Positions 49,945 through 59,905 are shown, counted from the stretch's first letter. The stretch: 64,000 bases of DNA from Ecdyonurus torrentis (GCA_949318235.1 OX439127.1:5327932-5391931), one strand, 5' to 3'. Program-made: numbers and translations. The notes: generated by a model not told the origin, from the letters alone.

Positions 49945-50085
49945 ACATACATATCATGATGCAATAGGCTATAGTCCCTTTTAGAGTAAGCCAACAACAT
50001 AGCTGATTTTAGCCTGACCTAGTGATAGACCTCCACAACTTTCTATCCTTACATACTTCTCTTGCTTCCCTCGGTACTTCATTTT
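49945..50085 (-). repeat. SINE-like 3' fragment with (CATA)n, copy 2
   Basis: CATACATACATATCATGATG, GAGTAAGCCAACAACA, GATAGACCTCCACAAC. Same fragment at the same relative place in duplicate copy 2 (54,997), so it predates the duplication. Confidence 0.75.
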
Positions 50086-50366
50086 TATAAATAATTAAAT
50101 AAATACATTAATTAATTAATCTGAATTTATACTTCTTTTTTGTTTTTTGCCTTTTATTTATTATTATTTTTTTTTATATTCAGTAACCCATGACTTAATC
50201 AATAAATAAAACTAAACTTGTTATAGCATACGAGATATAAGCTACTATAAGCTATAATGCAAGTACAACAATAAATACGTACTAGTTTATAATTACGCTA
50301 GCTTACTTTCAGCACAATTTGTTCATACGTACACTATAATTTATGCTATATTTCACTAGTGAATAC

Positions 50367-51126
50367 ACTAGTGAATTAATTTGAATCCCATTCCCATTAT
50401 TCTATCAAAATTAGAGAATTTCGCTCTGCATTACTTTTCAATACAAAGTGCTCTAGTTTCTCTCGTACTATTTCTATCCTATTGATTAGTAGCATTAACC
50501 GCGATGGTTTTTTCATATATTTATATTTATCGCAATGTCGATTTTTTTCCTTTGTAAATAATATTTTTCACATTCTATTCGAGTTATATGCCAGAGCGAA
50601 AGCTACGTAAGTGCATACAAAAAATGCAACATTTGGTTGCATTTTATTTCTATCTCTAACCTCTATCATCTTTTACTTTTTCCTCTCCTCTCTGTGCAAA
50701 GACTCGCCAAACATACAAGTATGTATCACGAAACAGGTGTCGTCTTGCGGGGTAGTGGTCGCGGCTGCTTCCTTCTCTGCATTGGGGAATGTGGGGAGGG
50801 GGGTGCGGCGGACACTGCTCAGCAAGCGCTCTGACTAAATCTCATTTTCACATGGCGTGCGATATGAACCACACGTACCAAGCGGTGATGCTCGGTATAG
50901 GTGAGCATATTGTACTACCATGGGCTGCTGAAGAGAACCTGAGACCCGCGATGTTTTATTGTATATTAATTTTATTAATATACAATATTCGGAACGGATA
51001 GGTCGAAACGCGTCCAGCCAGATTGAGAGATAGTTTACGTGACGATATTTGGTATGTATGGCTAGTTTTCGCACAGAATAACCCATCCTTTTAATTTCTT
51101 TCATTAAAAAACGTCCTAGTTACAAT
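50367..51126 (+). repeat. 760 bp ribozyme-bearing tandem unit, copy 1
   Basis: Begins ACTAGTGAATTAATTTGAAT and is identical, base for base as far as I can compare, to 51,127-51,886. The first 162 bases recur a third time at 51,887-52,048. The remaining 598 bases include a GC-rich part (50,735-50,835) and the hammerhead-like fold at 50,923-51,019. Its short frames on both strands are not protein-like. I read it as a non-coding, self-cleaving RNA element. Confidence 0.8.
50923..51019 (+). ncRNA. Candidate type I hammerhead ribozyme, copy 1
   Basis: Order along the plus strand: helix I strand GGCTG (50,923-50,927), core CTGAAGA (50,928-50,934, fits CUGANGA), stem II 5' strand GAACCT (50,935-50,940, one bulged A), a loop region with a perfect 14 bp hairpin (TATTGTATATTAAT / complement, 50,957-50,987), stem II 3' strand AGGTC (51,000-51,004), core GAAA (51,005-51,008), a minimal helix III CGCG, cleavage triplet GTC (51,012-51,014), helix I strand CAGCC (51,015-51,019). 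All invariant core positions are present. The very short helix III is typical of the minimal hammerheads of Penelope-type and retrozyme elements, which may work as dimers. The long loop II is unusual. Activity is inferred from the fold. Confidence 0.55.
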
Positions 51127-51886
51127 ACTAGTGAATTAATTTGAATCCCATTCCCATTATTCTATCAAAATTAGAGAATTTCGCTCTGCATTACTTTTCA
51201 ATACAAAGTGCTCTAGTTTCTCTCGTACTATTTCTATCCTATTGATTAGTAGCATTAACCGCGATGGTTTTTTCATATATTTATATTTATCGCAATGTCG
51301 ATTTTTTTCCTTTGTAAATAATATTTTTCACATTCTATTCGAGTTATATGCCAGAGCGAAAGCTACGTAAGTGCATACAAAAAATGCAACATTTGGTTGC
51401 ATTTTATTTCTATCTCTAACCTCTATCATCTTTTACTTTTTCCTCTCCTCTCTGTGCAAAGACTCGCCAAACATACAAGTATGTATCACGAAACAGGTGT
51501 CGTCTTGCGGGGTAGTGGTCGCGGCTGCTTCCTTCTCTGCATTGGGGAATGTGGGGAGGGGGGTGCGGCGGACACTGCTCAGCAAGCGCTCTGACTAAAT
51601 CTCATTTTCACATGGCGTGCGATATGAACCACACGTACCAAGCGGTGATGCTCGGTATAGGTGAGCATATTGTACTACCATGGGCTGCTGAAGAGAACCT
51701 GAGACCCGCGATGTTTTATTGTATATTAATTTTATTAATATACAATATTCGGAACGGATAGGTCGAAACGCGTCCAGCCAGATTGAGAGATAGTTTACGT
51801 GACGATATTTGGTATGTATGGCTAGTTTTCGCACAGAATAACCCATCCTTTTAATTTCTTTCATTAAAAAACGTCCTAGTTACAAT
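51127..51886 (+). repeat. 760 bp ribozyme-bearing tandem unit, copy 2
   Basis: Exact second copy in head-to-tail orientation. Perfect identity over 760 bp implies very recent amplification, gene conversion or an assembly duplication. Distance between the two predicted cleavage sites is exactly one unit, so a transcript through both would release a 760-nt monomer. Confidence 0.85.
51683..51779 (+). ncRNA. Candidate type I hammerhead ribozyme, copy 2
   Basis: Identical to the first copy, shifted by 760: CTGAAGA at 51,688-51,694, GAAA at 51,765-51,768, GTC at 51,772-51,774, helix I GGCTG / CAGCC on the outside. Confidence 0.55.
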
Positions 51887-52048
51887 ACTAGTGAATTAAT
51901 TTGAATCCCATTCCCATTATTCTATCAAAATTAGAGAATTTCGCTCTGCATTACTTTTCAATACAAAGTGCTCTAGTTTCTCTCGTACTATTTCTATCCT
52001 ATTGATTAGTAGCATTAACCGCGATGGTTTTTTCATATATTTATATTT
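51887..52048 (+). repeat. Partial third unit of the 760 bp array
   Basis: First 162 bases of the unit, ending at TTATATTT, after which sequence like 61,855-61,930 begins (TAATAGCAT, GGGAGATAGTATAAG). TATATTTCA occurs at both outer edges of the array (50,347-50,355 and 52,042-52,050) and may be a target duplication. The array therefore reads repeat-body-repeat-body-repeat. Confidence 0.75.
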
Positions 52049-52568
52049 CATAATAGCATTAATATATTACTTTTATTGGGAAAGGGAGATAGTATAAGCT
52101 TAGACTACCACGGACGCAAGCTTGAGAACTAATATTAACCGAGGACAAAAAAAAACATTTATAAGTGGCTGATATTACTCACAGAGGAATATGAGCCACT
52201 TATAAATAAATATGCTTAAATTTCTTTTATTACACTTTTAAATGTTTTTAAAATTTAGTTTTCTCATTAAAAAAAAAAAAAACAAAGAAAAAGAAAGAAA
52301 ACTGAAAGAATAAAGAACAAATTTATTCAAAATTTATGTCATTATAGCATAAATGATGCTAAGTTATAACAAACATAAATAATTATGCTGTACAGTACAA
52401 CATAATATTTATGTTTTGTATCATAGATATTATAGTAGTATTTAACAAATTGTGCTGAAAATGAGCTAGTATATTAATTATTACATATTTTTATATTTAT
52501 TATTGTCCGCTGTGCAAGTAGTTAAAAAAAAAAAAAAAAACTGTGACTGATGTAAACTCATGCTTTAC

Positions 52569-52707
52569 CTGTAGTTTCTTGTCTTCTTTCCTCTCCTGAA
52601 GGACCTCTAGAACCAGGAGGTCCTTGGATATCCATCTCTTCCTGGATCCTTGTCCTTGCCTGGAAGTCCAGGAGTTCCCGTCATACCGTTGTCTCCGCAA
52701 TAGCTCC
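52569..52707 (-). pseudogene. Collagen Gly-X-Y exon, duplicate 2a (frameshifted)
   Basis: Paralogue of 47,959-48,096, one base longer. Contains GDNGMTGTPGLPGKD and, after a frame change, GPPGSRGPSGEERRQETT. The first glycine block starts differently (GSYCGDN) because of a 1 bp insertion. Confidence 0.78.
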
Positions 52708-52765
52708 CTGGTGAACACAATTATCACATACAAATTTAATAATAACTTATGGTATATATTTTCTG

Positions 52766-52817
<52 letters not shown>

Positions 52818-53491
52818 AGAGAGAGAGAGAAATTCTTTTAGCATATTATGGCAATAACATGTATTTAAATGGAAGTTATGTGCCAACTGAAATTTCCATC
52901 TGATTGCATTTTGGCCATATATGCCAATACAAATCCACTTTTTATGAAAGCGAATGTACAGTCATTTTACTTCTGGCCATACAATGCAAACGAATGGAGA
53001 TTTCAGTTGACTCAAAACTTCATGTTATCTATCCATATGACAAAAGATATCCATTTTTTTTTAGTAAAAACACATACTGTACTGTACAAAAAGTTCAGAC
53101 TAGAGGAAAACTAATAATAATAATACAATAAAAAAAATGAAGTTGATAATTTTATTGCATATATATTATAATTCTAAATAAGAACATCCTCCTCTGAAAC
53201 TATATGCAAATTTCTATTTTTTAACATATTAATACACTTTTGAAACTTGTGAAATTACGTCATGCACGGTTTGCAATTTTTTTTTCAATGTATACCTTAC
53301 ATTCAAAAGTTAGTACTGTAACTACTTTTACATTTTCAAAAATTAATTACGAATACATAGTAGGCTAAGCTCAAAAATTAGAAATTCACTTATCAATGAA
53401 TTCAGGACAAAACTCTCTTTTAGAATTATGAAATAAATAAGTTTTTTTTTAGTTTTTTTTTTTTTTTTGTCTTGTTAATTATTTAAGTTAC

Positions 53492-53594
53492 CTCCAGTTA
53501 GCTCCAGGTAATCCTTGCAAACCAATGAGACCTCTGTGACCTTTGGCACCCTTAGGTCTTGCCTCTCCTCTCTCCCCCTTGTCTCCCTCAGGAC
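53492..53594 (-). CDS. Collagen Gly-X-Y exon, duplicate 2b (intact)
   Basis: Between acceptor TGTCGCAG and donor GGAG|GTAACT. Open, reading [18 protein letters not shown] then [16 protein letters not shown], a regular Gly-X-Y run with one irregular triplet. Triple-helical region of the fibrillar collagen whose COLFI exons lie at 46.1-47.0 kb. Confidence 0.82.
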
Positions 53595-54004
53595 CTGCGA
53601 CAATCAACACGCAACAATGTCAAACAAAACACCAAACTGCAAACTGATGAACAAGTTCTCAGTCATGTTTGAGGCTTACAACTTGCAAAATAAAATTACA
53701 CTAACATGTTTTTTAAATTGACTGAATTTCATTTTTGAGCTCTTATAGGAATTGTGTACATTTGTAATTTTCTAATAATTACATTACAGGTAATAATAAA
53801 TCACTTAACAAAAATGTAAAATTGCAATTTATCTACAAAAATTAATTATTACCTTATATTTTTATCTAAACTTGATTAAAGAATTTATTACATTTTATGA
53901 ATACTATACCAAAGAAACTCAAAATATATTTTTTAATTATTATTTTCTATTTATTATTTTTAGAAAAAAAAAAGAAAAAAGAAAAAAAAACAAAAAAAAA
54001 AGGA

Positions 54005-54480
54005 AACTGGCCCTGTGGCGCAGTGGTTAGCATGCTTGTTTTCCATGCCGTCGGCCAGCGTTCGATACCTGCAGAGCAACTTTTCATGAAGAGTCATCTG
54101 TGCTTGGTGTGGAATGTTGGTTCGCGGTGTGGCTTGACTTGTGTGTGTGCTACTGAGTTGCAGAGGTCGGCCAGACATCCAAGGTAATACTTGGATGTCG
54201 GCTGTCCACGCATGCAGTTTTCTGTAATTTCCTGCATACACCACCCTGTCGAATGACTGGGCAGTTCCTAACTATATAGGCCACAGCTGCTACCTTCCAA
54301 TCCTTTCTACCAACACTCTACCTCTTCCTTTACATCCTTTCACCCCTCAAAGGGTAGATCAGGTTTAACATGGGCGCTTGTGCCTTTCCTGGCTACCTTC
54401 TGTCACTGCTCAACGGTCCTCTCAAATACGGGGGCTTAGTAAGACATACAGTAAATATCAAATAAAATAAAAAATAAAAA
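54005..54480 (+). mobile_element. tRNA-derived SINE, full length
   Basis: Head resembles a tRNA: GGCCCTGTGGCGCAGTGG with Pol III box A (TGGCGCAGTGG, 54,016-54,026) and box B (GTTCGATACC, 54,060-54,069), spacing as in tRNA. A body of about 350 bases follows, ending in an A-rich tail of AAATAAAAT-type repeats (54,455-54,480). The matching position of duplicate copy 1 (about 49,300-49,390) lacks it, so it inserted after the duplication. Not a functional tRNA gene, since the cloverleaf is not kept in the anticodon and acceptor regions. Confidence 0.85.
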
Positions 54481-54804
54481 TAAAAGTAGAAATGTCAAAG
54501 TCACTGTAACAAAAAACTTAAATTATTGACTCCTTAAGAATAAGACTAAATTTTAGTACTGATTTTCAATTTTTCAATCCCCATCCCACCAAACAGCATT
54601 ACTTATTTTCTATAATTTAGCATTTGTGATTGTGTTATTGCTATTTTTTATAGAAAGCATTTTTACTTTAGTATAGTAGGATTTTTTTTTTTTTTTTTTT
54701 TTTAATAAAGAAGAAACTATAACTGAACAGACAATTTCAATGCCCAAAGCAATGCATAGGTATAATTGTGTTTATAATATTTTGATTAATATAGGCCTAC
54801 TTAC

Positions 54805-54867
54805 TACAATACCAACTGGTCCTGAATGTCCTTTGTCACTCTTGGAATGAAGGACCATTCTCGGCCC
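54805..54867 (-). pseudogene. Short collagen exon, duplicate 2c (degenerate)
   Basis: Between acceptor TTCTCAG and donor TTGTA|GTAAGT. One frame reads PRMVLHSKSDKGHSGPVGI. Same irregularities as its paralogue, so the degeneration predates the duplication or the exon is real but atypical. Confidence 0.6.
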
Positions 54868-54996
54868 CTGAGAATGTTATCAAAATATTGATTAGATGAA
54901 GTAACAAATTACTTATACATCAACTAAAATGTCACCAGGTCCAAACAGACTGACTATAGTGGCAAAGTCAAAAACTATAATAAATTTAACAGTCAG

Positions 54997-55140
54997 TTCA
55001 TACATACATATCATGATGCAATAGGCTATAGTCCCTTTTAGAGTAAGCCAACAACATAGCTGATTTTAGCCTGACCTAGTGATAGACCTCCACAACTTTC
55101 TATCCTGACATATTTCTCTTGCTTCCCTCAGTACGTCATT
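54997..55140 (-). repeat. SINE-like 3' fragment with (CATA)n, copy 3
   Basis: Duplicate of 49,945-50,085, shared by both duplication copies. Confidence 0.75.
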
Positions 55141-55275
55141 TTTATAAATAAATAAATACATTAATTAATTAATAATTCTGAATTTATACTCTTTTTTTTT
55201 CCCTTTTATTTGTTATTATTATTTTTTTATATTCAGAAGCCCATATGACTTAATCAATAAATAAAACTAAACTTG

Positions 55276-55738
55276 CTATTATTTGTTCATTTTTATTCTT
55301 GCAAGCCCACGTTTATTATTATTAATTATTGCCAACAATATTGATGTTCTTTTACATTACAGTATCATGTCACATGTATCATACAATTTACTTTATTAAT
55401 TCAATATAGGCTCAATTTTTTTTAAATAAAAACTGCTATACAAATAAAATGAGTGTGAAATAAATCAATTTTAGGAAATTGAATGCCAAGTGTACAAATA
55501 AAAATTAATCAAATAATAATTTTTATGTATTATTACATTTTATTTGGCTATGGACTATCTTTTTGAATTAAAATCAAAACATGACACTATCATAAAATTT
55601 TATTTATATTTTAAACACAAAATCAAAATTATTCTATATTAACTTTCATTTATTAAATATGAATGAAATGATGTTTTTATTTATTTGTTATTTTTTTTTT
55701 TTACAAGAAAAGCTTAAATTATTTACCTAATTTCTTAC
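55276..55738 (-). other. Collagen intron, nothing coding
   Basis: AT-rich, outside the duplicated block. No repeat recognised. Confidence 0.5.
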
Positions 55739-55878
55739 ATATAATCCATTGCTGCCTTGCCTTCCAGTTTCACCTCTAGGTCCAGGGGACCCGAAAGGAC
55801 CTCTCTCTCCTGGTAAACCTCTCTCTGCTGGGAAACCTTTCTCTCTCTCTCCTCTGTTACCAGCAGTACCAGGCAAAC
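55739..55878 (-). pseudogene. Collagen Gly-X-Y exon, most upstream seen (frameshifted)
   Basis: Between acceptor GCTTCTCAG and donor TATAT|GTAAGA. Reads GLPGTAGNRGERE, a small indel, then GFPAERGLPGERGPFGSPGP and RGETGRQGSNG. Classic triple-helix composition. Single-copy in the window. Confidence 0.82.
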
Positions 55879-55959
55879 CTGAGAAGCATTGGCAATTAAC
55901 AATAAAGCAATTTAATTAGCAGTACAATTTGGTTTGGAGAACTCTTGAAAACTTTGTGG

Positions 55960-56210
55960 CATCATACTACACTACATGGAAAATTGAATGTATTTGTGCT
56001 TTCTGCGCAGTCCTTAAAGACTTGGAGAGATACTATATGAATTCATTCATAGTTTCTAAGTGTGTGAGGATTGAAGAAAGCACTCTATTTCTCTTGTAGT
56101 ACAATGCCGAAAGCTATGCAACATGCAAGTGTTAGATTTTTGTTATCTGTGTGCTAGCAAGATTTTCACCAAACTATAGTATTATGTTGTCACTATGGTA
56201 AGACCTGGTG
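55960..56210. repeat. Palindromic repeat, family of 36.94 kb
   Basis: Imperfect foldback with TCCTTAAAGACTTGG, ATTCATTCATAGTTTCT and TTCTCTTGTAGT words, then GTGCTAGCAAGATTTTCACC and CACTATGGTAAG. A third member is at 60,225-60,380. Confidence 0.6.
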
Positions 56211-56330
56211 TATGCTTTTCCTTTTCTTTATATAACTAACTTTTTATTTATATATTTATATCAATATTATTTGCTGAAATGTACTAACCGCAGCATTAGT
56301 CACTCAGGAATAATGTGTTATGGTTTGTTA

Positions 56331-56493
56331 TTGACTTATAAAGGAACAACTGTTTTGAGGCCGACTAAAAGTGATTTCGGTTACATCCGCTTCCGTTTCT
56401 ACTTACTACGCATGCGCTAAACGTCGAAACGGAAGCGGATATGAGCAAAATTGCTTAAATCAGCCTCAAAACAGTTGTTCCTTTATTAGTCAA
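56331..56493. mobile_element. Palindromic MITE (TGACTNATAAAGGAACAA type), copy 2
   Basis: TTGACTTATAAAGGAACAAC on the left, GTTGTTCCTTTATTAGTCAA on the right, and a CATCCGCTTCCGTTTC / GAAACGGAAGCGGAT interior. Partner at 38,861-39,023. Confidence 0.8.
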
Positions 56494-56785
56494 CATGTTA
56501 TGTTGTGGAGCGTATTGTATTTTTTTTATTGTCTATGTAGGTATGCATATAGCCTATACTATGGTGGAATAAATATAAGTAAAATAAATGTCGATGCTGC
56601 TTCGAGTTAACATTTTGCTTGTCGTGACAAAAAACAAGATCCTTCATGTGATAAAATAGCGAGATACACATATTTCCAGCAACAACATCGATATACATTA
56701 AAATTGGATTTTGCTTTACTAAAGAGTACTGAACTTTTAATTGGTCACTATTAACTCTCAAACAGCATCATTACACATAATATCC

Positions 56786-57172
56786 CTTAAAGCCCTTGTC
56801 AATTTACTTTTTTTATTATTTAGAATACTAGATTGATAATAACCATACCTTATTATACATGAATTAGACACTAACACGTTGATTTTGTATTTATTTTCAT
56901 TTTGACGGTCATTTCACTCATCTGACGTCACAATGTACCGATGGGGCCGTGATAGGGGTTAAGAACTTGAGGGAAGGGCTTAAATTTATGACGTGACCAG
57001 AGCGGTGACTGTGATTGGTGGTGGTACATTGTGACATCAGATGCGTGAAATAACCGTCAAAAGGAAAATAAATACAAATCAACGTGTTGGTGTCTAATTC
57101 ATGGATAATAAGGTATGGTAATTATCAATCTAGTATTCTAAATGATAAAAAAAGTAAGTTGACAAGGGCTTA
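56786..57172. mobile_element. Palindromic MITE (AAGCCCTTGTCAA type)
   Basis: TTAAAGCCCTTGTCAATTTA, CTAGATTGATAATAACCATA and CATCTGACGTCACAATGTAC on the left mirror words on the right ending TTGACAAGGGCTTAA. The centre is GC-richer. About 387 bp, non-coding. Confidence 0.8.
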
Positions 57173-57329
57173 ATGACAATAGACAACTCAATGTACGTGC
57201 TGCTCAATGTATTTATGTGCTCTGTTAACCTCTCCCAAGAACAATTAACATTTGTCACAAAATAGATCAGCACATATTTATTTTAAACCTGACAGTTATT
57301 ATTAACATTATACTGTGCCATGCAAGACC

Positions 57330-57430
57330 TCGACCTCTCCATAGAACTTCTACTGTGGTAAGGCCCTTGCTGGTTTTTCTATCCTTTTCTTTATCATTGA
57401 TCCTAACCGCGATGGTTTTTTCCTTAAATT
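57330..57430 (+). repeat. Fragment of the 8-11 kb foldback repeat
   Basis: CTCGACCTCTCCATAGAACT, TCTACTGTGGTAAGGCCC and CCTAACCGCGATGGTTTTTT. The last word is shared with the 162 bp part of the ribozyme array. Confidence 0.6.
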
Positions 57431-57569
57431 GATTTTATTGACAGTTATTATATTAAAATAAAATTATTTAGCTAATACAGTAGTCTAATTATTTCAGAAG
57501 TCGAATGTTTTGTAATATTTAGCAAAAAATAGTGCATACAAAATAAAGTTATATGATAAGATGTAGTCT

Positions 57570-58110
57570 TATTTTAGTGTATACGTAAAAAAAAAAGCTA
57601 GACTACATTTTAGTCTTTACAAAATCAATTTTAAGTTTCAAATACAGTTACAAAATACTAACAAAGTGCTAGCAGACAACTTTGTGGTCCTTTCTTGAAT
57701 TAACATGCTTTTTTATGGAGCAATGATGCAGCCATAACTCAAGTTAAAATTATTTAAAACACTTAACCTACTGCAAAACTTCTATTAGCAGCATTGGCAC
57801 TGAAGCTTGCTGAAGAAGTAGCATCACTCTCGTCACTGCTGGGGTAGACGTAGAACTGCAGGGGTCAGCTAGCGACACACGACAAATGGAGTGGAAGAAG
57901 AGCTACAGGTGACCAATGTCTGTGTTTACCTGCTGGCATCGTCTCTCTCAAGCAGACTGTCATAGCACCTTTGGACAACAAAACAAAACACATGAAAAAT
58001 ATGATTTAAATTTGTTTTCAGATGGCTTTGTATCTCAAAGTCTAATGACTAATGACACTTATGGAACTAATAGTTCAATAAAATATAACTTAAAATCAAA
58101 CATGGTGACT
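57570..58110 (-). repeat. Dispersed repeat, inverted copy of 42.33-43.45 kb
   Basis: Matches in reverse order and orientation, including the GC-richer block at 57,775-57,975. The palindromic MITE inside the 42.9 kb copy is here represented by one half only (57,650-57,770). Confidence 0.65.
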
Positions 58111-58224
58111 TTCTTCTTCATCTTCTTCCCCCCTTTTTTTTTCTTTTCTTTTCTTTTTTTCTTTTTTTCTTTTTTTTTTTTTAAGAAAATGATGTTTTGA
58201 AAACATCCCAGTAAATAATAATAT

Positions 58225-58350
58225 AGAATCCATGCAGTATATTGAAAATCTTGGTGAGAGAGTGGCATTCTGTGTAATGAGTGGCCTATTGAGCCATCTT
58301 TTGAGGAAACAGCCATCCTAAGGCCACTCTCGTTTGAAAGGATTTTCAAT
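58225..58350. mobile_element. Small palindrome
   Basis: TTGAAAATCTTGGTGAGAGAGTGG mirrored (key words TTGAAAATC and GAGAGTGG) by CCACTCTCG and GATTTTCAA, about 125 bp. Non-coding. Confidence 0.55.
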
Positions 58351-58885
58351 TCTATGAACTCCTCTTAATTTATGTTACCATAGTGATACCTATACCTAGC
58401 TCCTTGTAATATTGATAACATAGGTGGCCATTCATTGGAGGCGTCCCTGTGTAGAATCCCAGCGTGGCTGCGCGCCAAACCTTAAAAACAGAAAATAAAC
58501 CACAAAGTACAGATATTCTCACAAATAAAATATAAATAGAGAAATAAAACCACTTCCCGTGCCCAAACTTCTTTTCCATCCAGGCTTAACACATGTTGTA
58601 TAGCGGCTGCAACACACATACCCCCATGTAAGAGAAGCCACTTTTCCTAATCTAAGTGATAATGAGTATCATCTGGAGGCTTGGCCAACTGAAAACATAC
58701 AAACAAAGGGCCATAATTATAAGCTAACATTTGAAGAAGACAATTAACTGTAGGATATAATCATAATAGTTTGGTTCATTTTGAGGCAGATTACCTAAGC
58801 TAATGCATTTTCATGGACCACTTGGAATGAACTAAAGGAAACTACCAATTTAGTGAGTTTTTGATAGAGAGGAACAAATAATAAT

Positions 58886-58890
<5 letters not shown>
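58351..58890. other. Unassigned sequence between collagen and MCM2
   Basis: Somewhat GC-richer around 58,430-58,680 with minus-strand frames of up to 69 codons, none recognisable. Could hold an unrecognised exon. Confidence 0.35.

Positions 58891-58947
<57 letters not shown>
58891..58947. repeat. (GA)n microsatellite
   Basis: About 57 bases of pure GA repeat. Confidence 0.95.
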
Positions 58948-58948
<1 letters not shown>

Positions 58949-59093
58949 CAATGTGAGATATATGATGCATTTGCCTTCATATAAAAGGTTGATGCCATAC
59001 GTGAGCATTAAATGACATGGTGGATCTGAATGGGAAAATTACATATTGCATATTGTCAGTTTAAAAATATTTAGCAATATCTCTGAGAGCATT

Positions 59094-59203
59094 AATGCTG
59101 TTCGTAAACCCTGTTCTTTTACACCAAAAAATGCGCATCCCATTTGAATAACCAATGGCGATCGTCATTTTAGGAGCAGAGAACAGGGTTTACGAACAAC
59201 ACT
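59094..59203. mobile_element. 110 bp MITE (AATGCTGTTCGTAAACC type), copy 3
   Basis: Same termini and length as the copies at 38,293 and 42,140. The 3 bp ATT is present on both sides (59,091-59,093 and 59,204-59,206). The host sequence on both sides resembles an inverted TATAGGG-family MITE (58,990-59,093). Confidence 0.75.
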
Positions 59204-59420
59204 ATTGATGTTAAAAGAGCAGGTTTTTGGAATTTTGCCCAGATTATATAATAATAATAAAAAAAACTGTTTTTTGGGGGGTGGGGGGTGTTAACTTAAA
59301 AACACCCAACCATTTTTTAAAAATGAAAAAAAAAATGCTATTTCTGAAGAAAATATCAAGCTTAAAATATTATTTGAAACTTATCAACTTGTTTTCTTTC
59401 ACGAGATCATTACTTTGAAG

Positions 59421-59905
59421 CAGGGTCGGCCTGGGAGGAAAAGGCCCAGTCCGCGATATTACAAAAGGGCCCGCGAACGAAGGGGGGTCGGGGACGAGGC
59501 CCCTCAAAACAACACCACAAACGAAAAATTTTTGAGGCCACGCCCCCTTTTCAGTGGGAATTTACTTAAAATACCTCAATTTTATATGAGATTTTTATGA
59601 CATGCACTCTACAAATAAAATTATTATGAGGTTTTTAAATAAAATAATTGACCACTAAAGTTTGCTAGGGGGTGTAATTTTTTAAAAATTAAAAGCGGAT
59701 AGAATTTTATGAATGGATGTAATTTCTTGTCATCTTTTGAAAAAAAAAAATTATCAGTCTACAATTGTTTTTTTAACTTTTTTTTCTTCCTTTTTCTTCC
59801 TTTTTTTTTTAATTGGTGTGTACTGGGCACAGCAAGGGCCCGCGCCCGAGGGGGGGGGGGGCGATCCACAATCGTGGACTAGCGGACCTTGCCAGGCCGA
59901 CCCTG
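59421..59905. mobile_element. Short complete hAT-like element, 485 bp
   Basis: Termini CAGGGTCGGCCTGG and complement CCAGGCCGACCCTG, flanked by CTTTGAAG (59,413-59,420) and CTTTGGAG (59,906-59,913), an 8 bp target duplication with one mismatch. GC-rich ends (GGGCCCGCG on both sides) and an AT-rich middle. No transposase. Confidence 0.85.

Larger units (their letters stand above)
47462..50220 (+). repeat. Segmental duplication, copy 1 (three collagen exons)
   Basis: Ordered near-identity with 52,050-55,275, starting GAGATAGTATGAGCTTAGACT and ending near TTAATCAATAAATAAAACTA. Includes three Gly-X-Y exons and a SINE-like fragment in both copies. Copy 2 additionally carries a tRNA-derived SINE, and copy 1 has a 2 bp insertion in its middle exon. 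Confidence 0.88.
52050..55275 (+). repeat. Segmental duplication, copy 2 (three collagen exons)
   Basis: Partner of 47,462-50,220. Lies immediately downstream of the ribozyme array. Contains a longer poly-A/(GA) tract (52,770-52,832) and the SINE at 54,005-54,480 as its main differences. Confidence 0.88.

Noticed and set aside
50611..51104. Four short frames repeated in each 760 bp unit (65-89 codons, both strands)
   Set aside because: They overlap each other and the ribozyme fold on both strands, have no protein-like domain, and are conserved only because the two units are identical.
50367..52048. Classical LTR retrotransposon array
   Set aside because: The 162 bp repeats do not start TG and end CA, no primer-binding site or polypurine tract was recognised, and no gag/pol is present. 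The hammerhead-like fold fits a retrozyme or Penelope-type arrangement better.
54005..54080. tRNA gene
   Set aside because: Box A and box B are present but the cloverleaf is degenerate and the sequence continues into a long body with an A-rich tail, so it is a SINE head.
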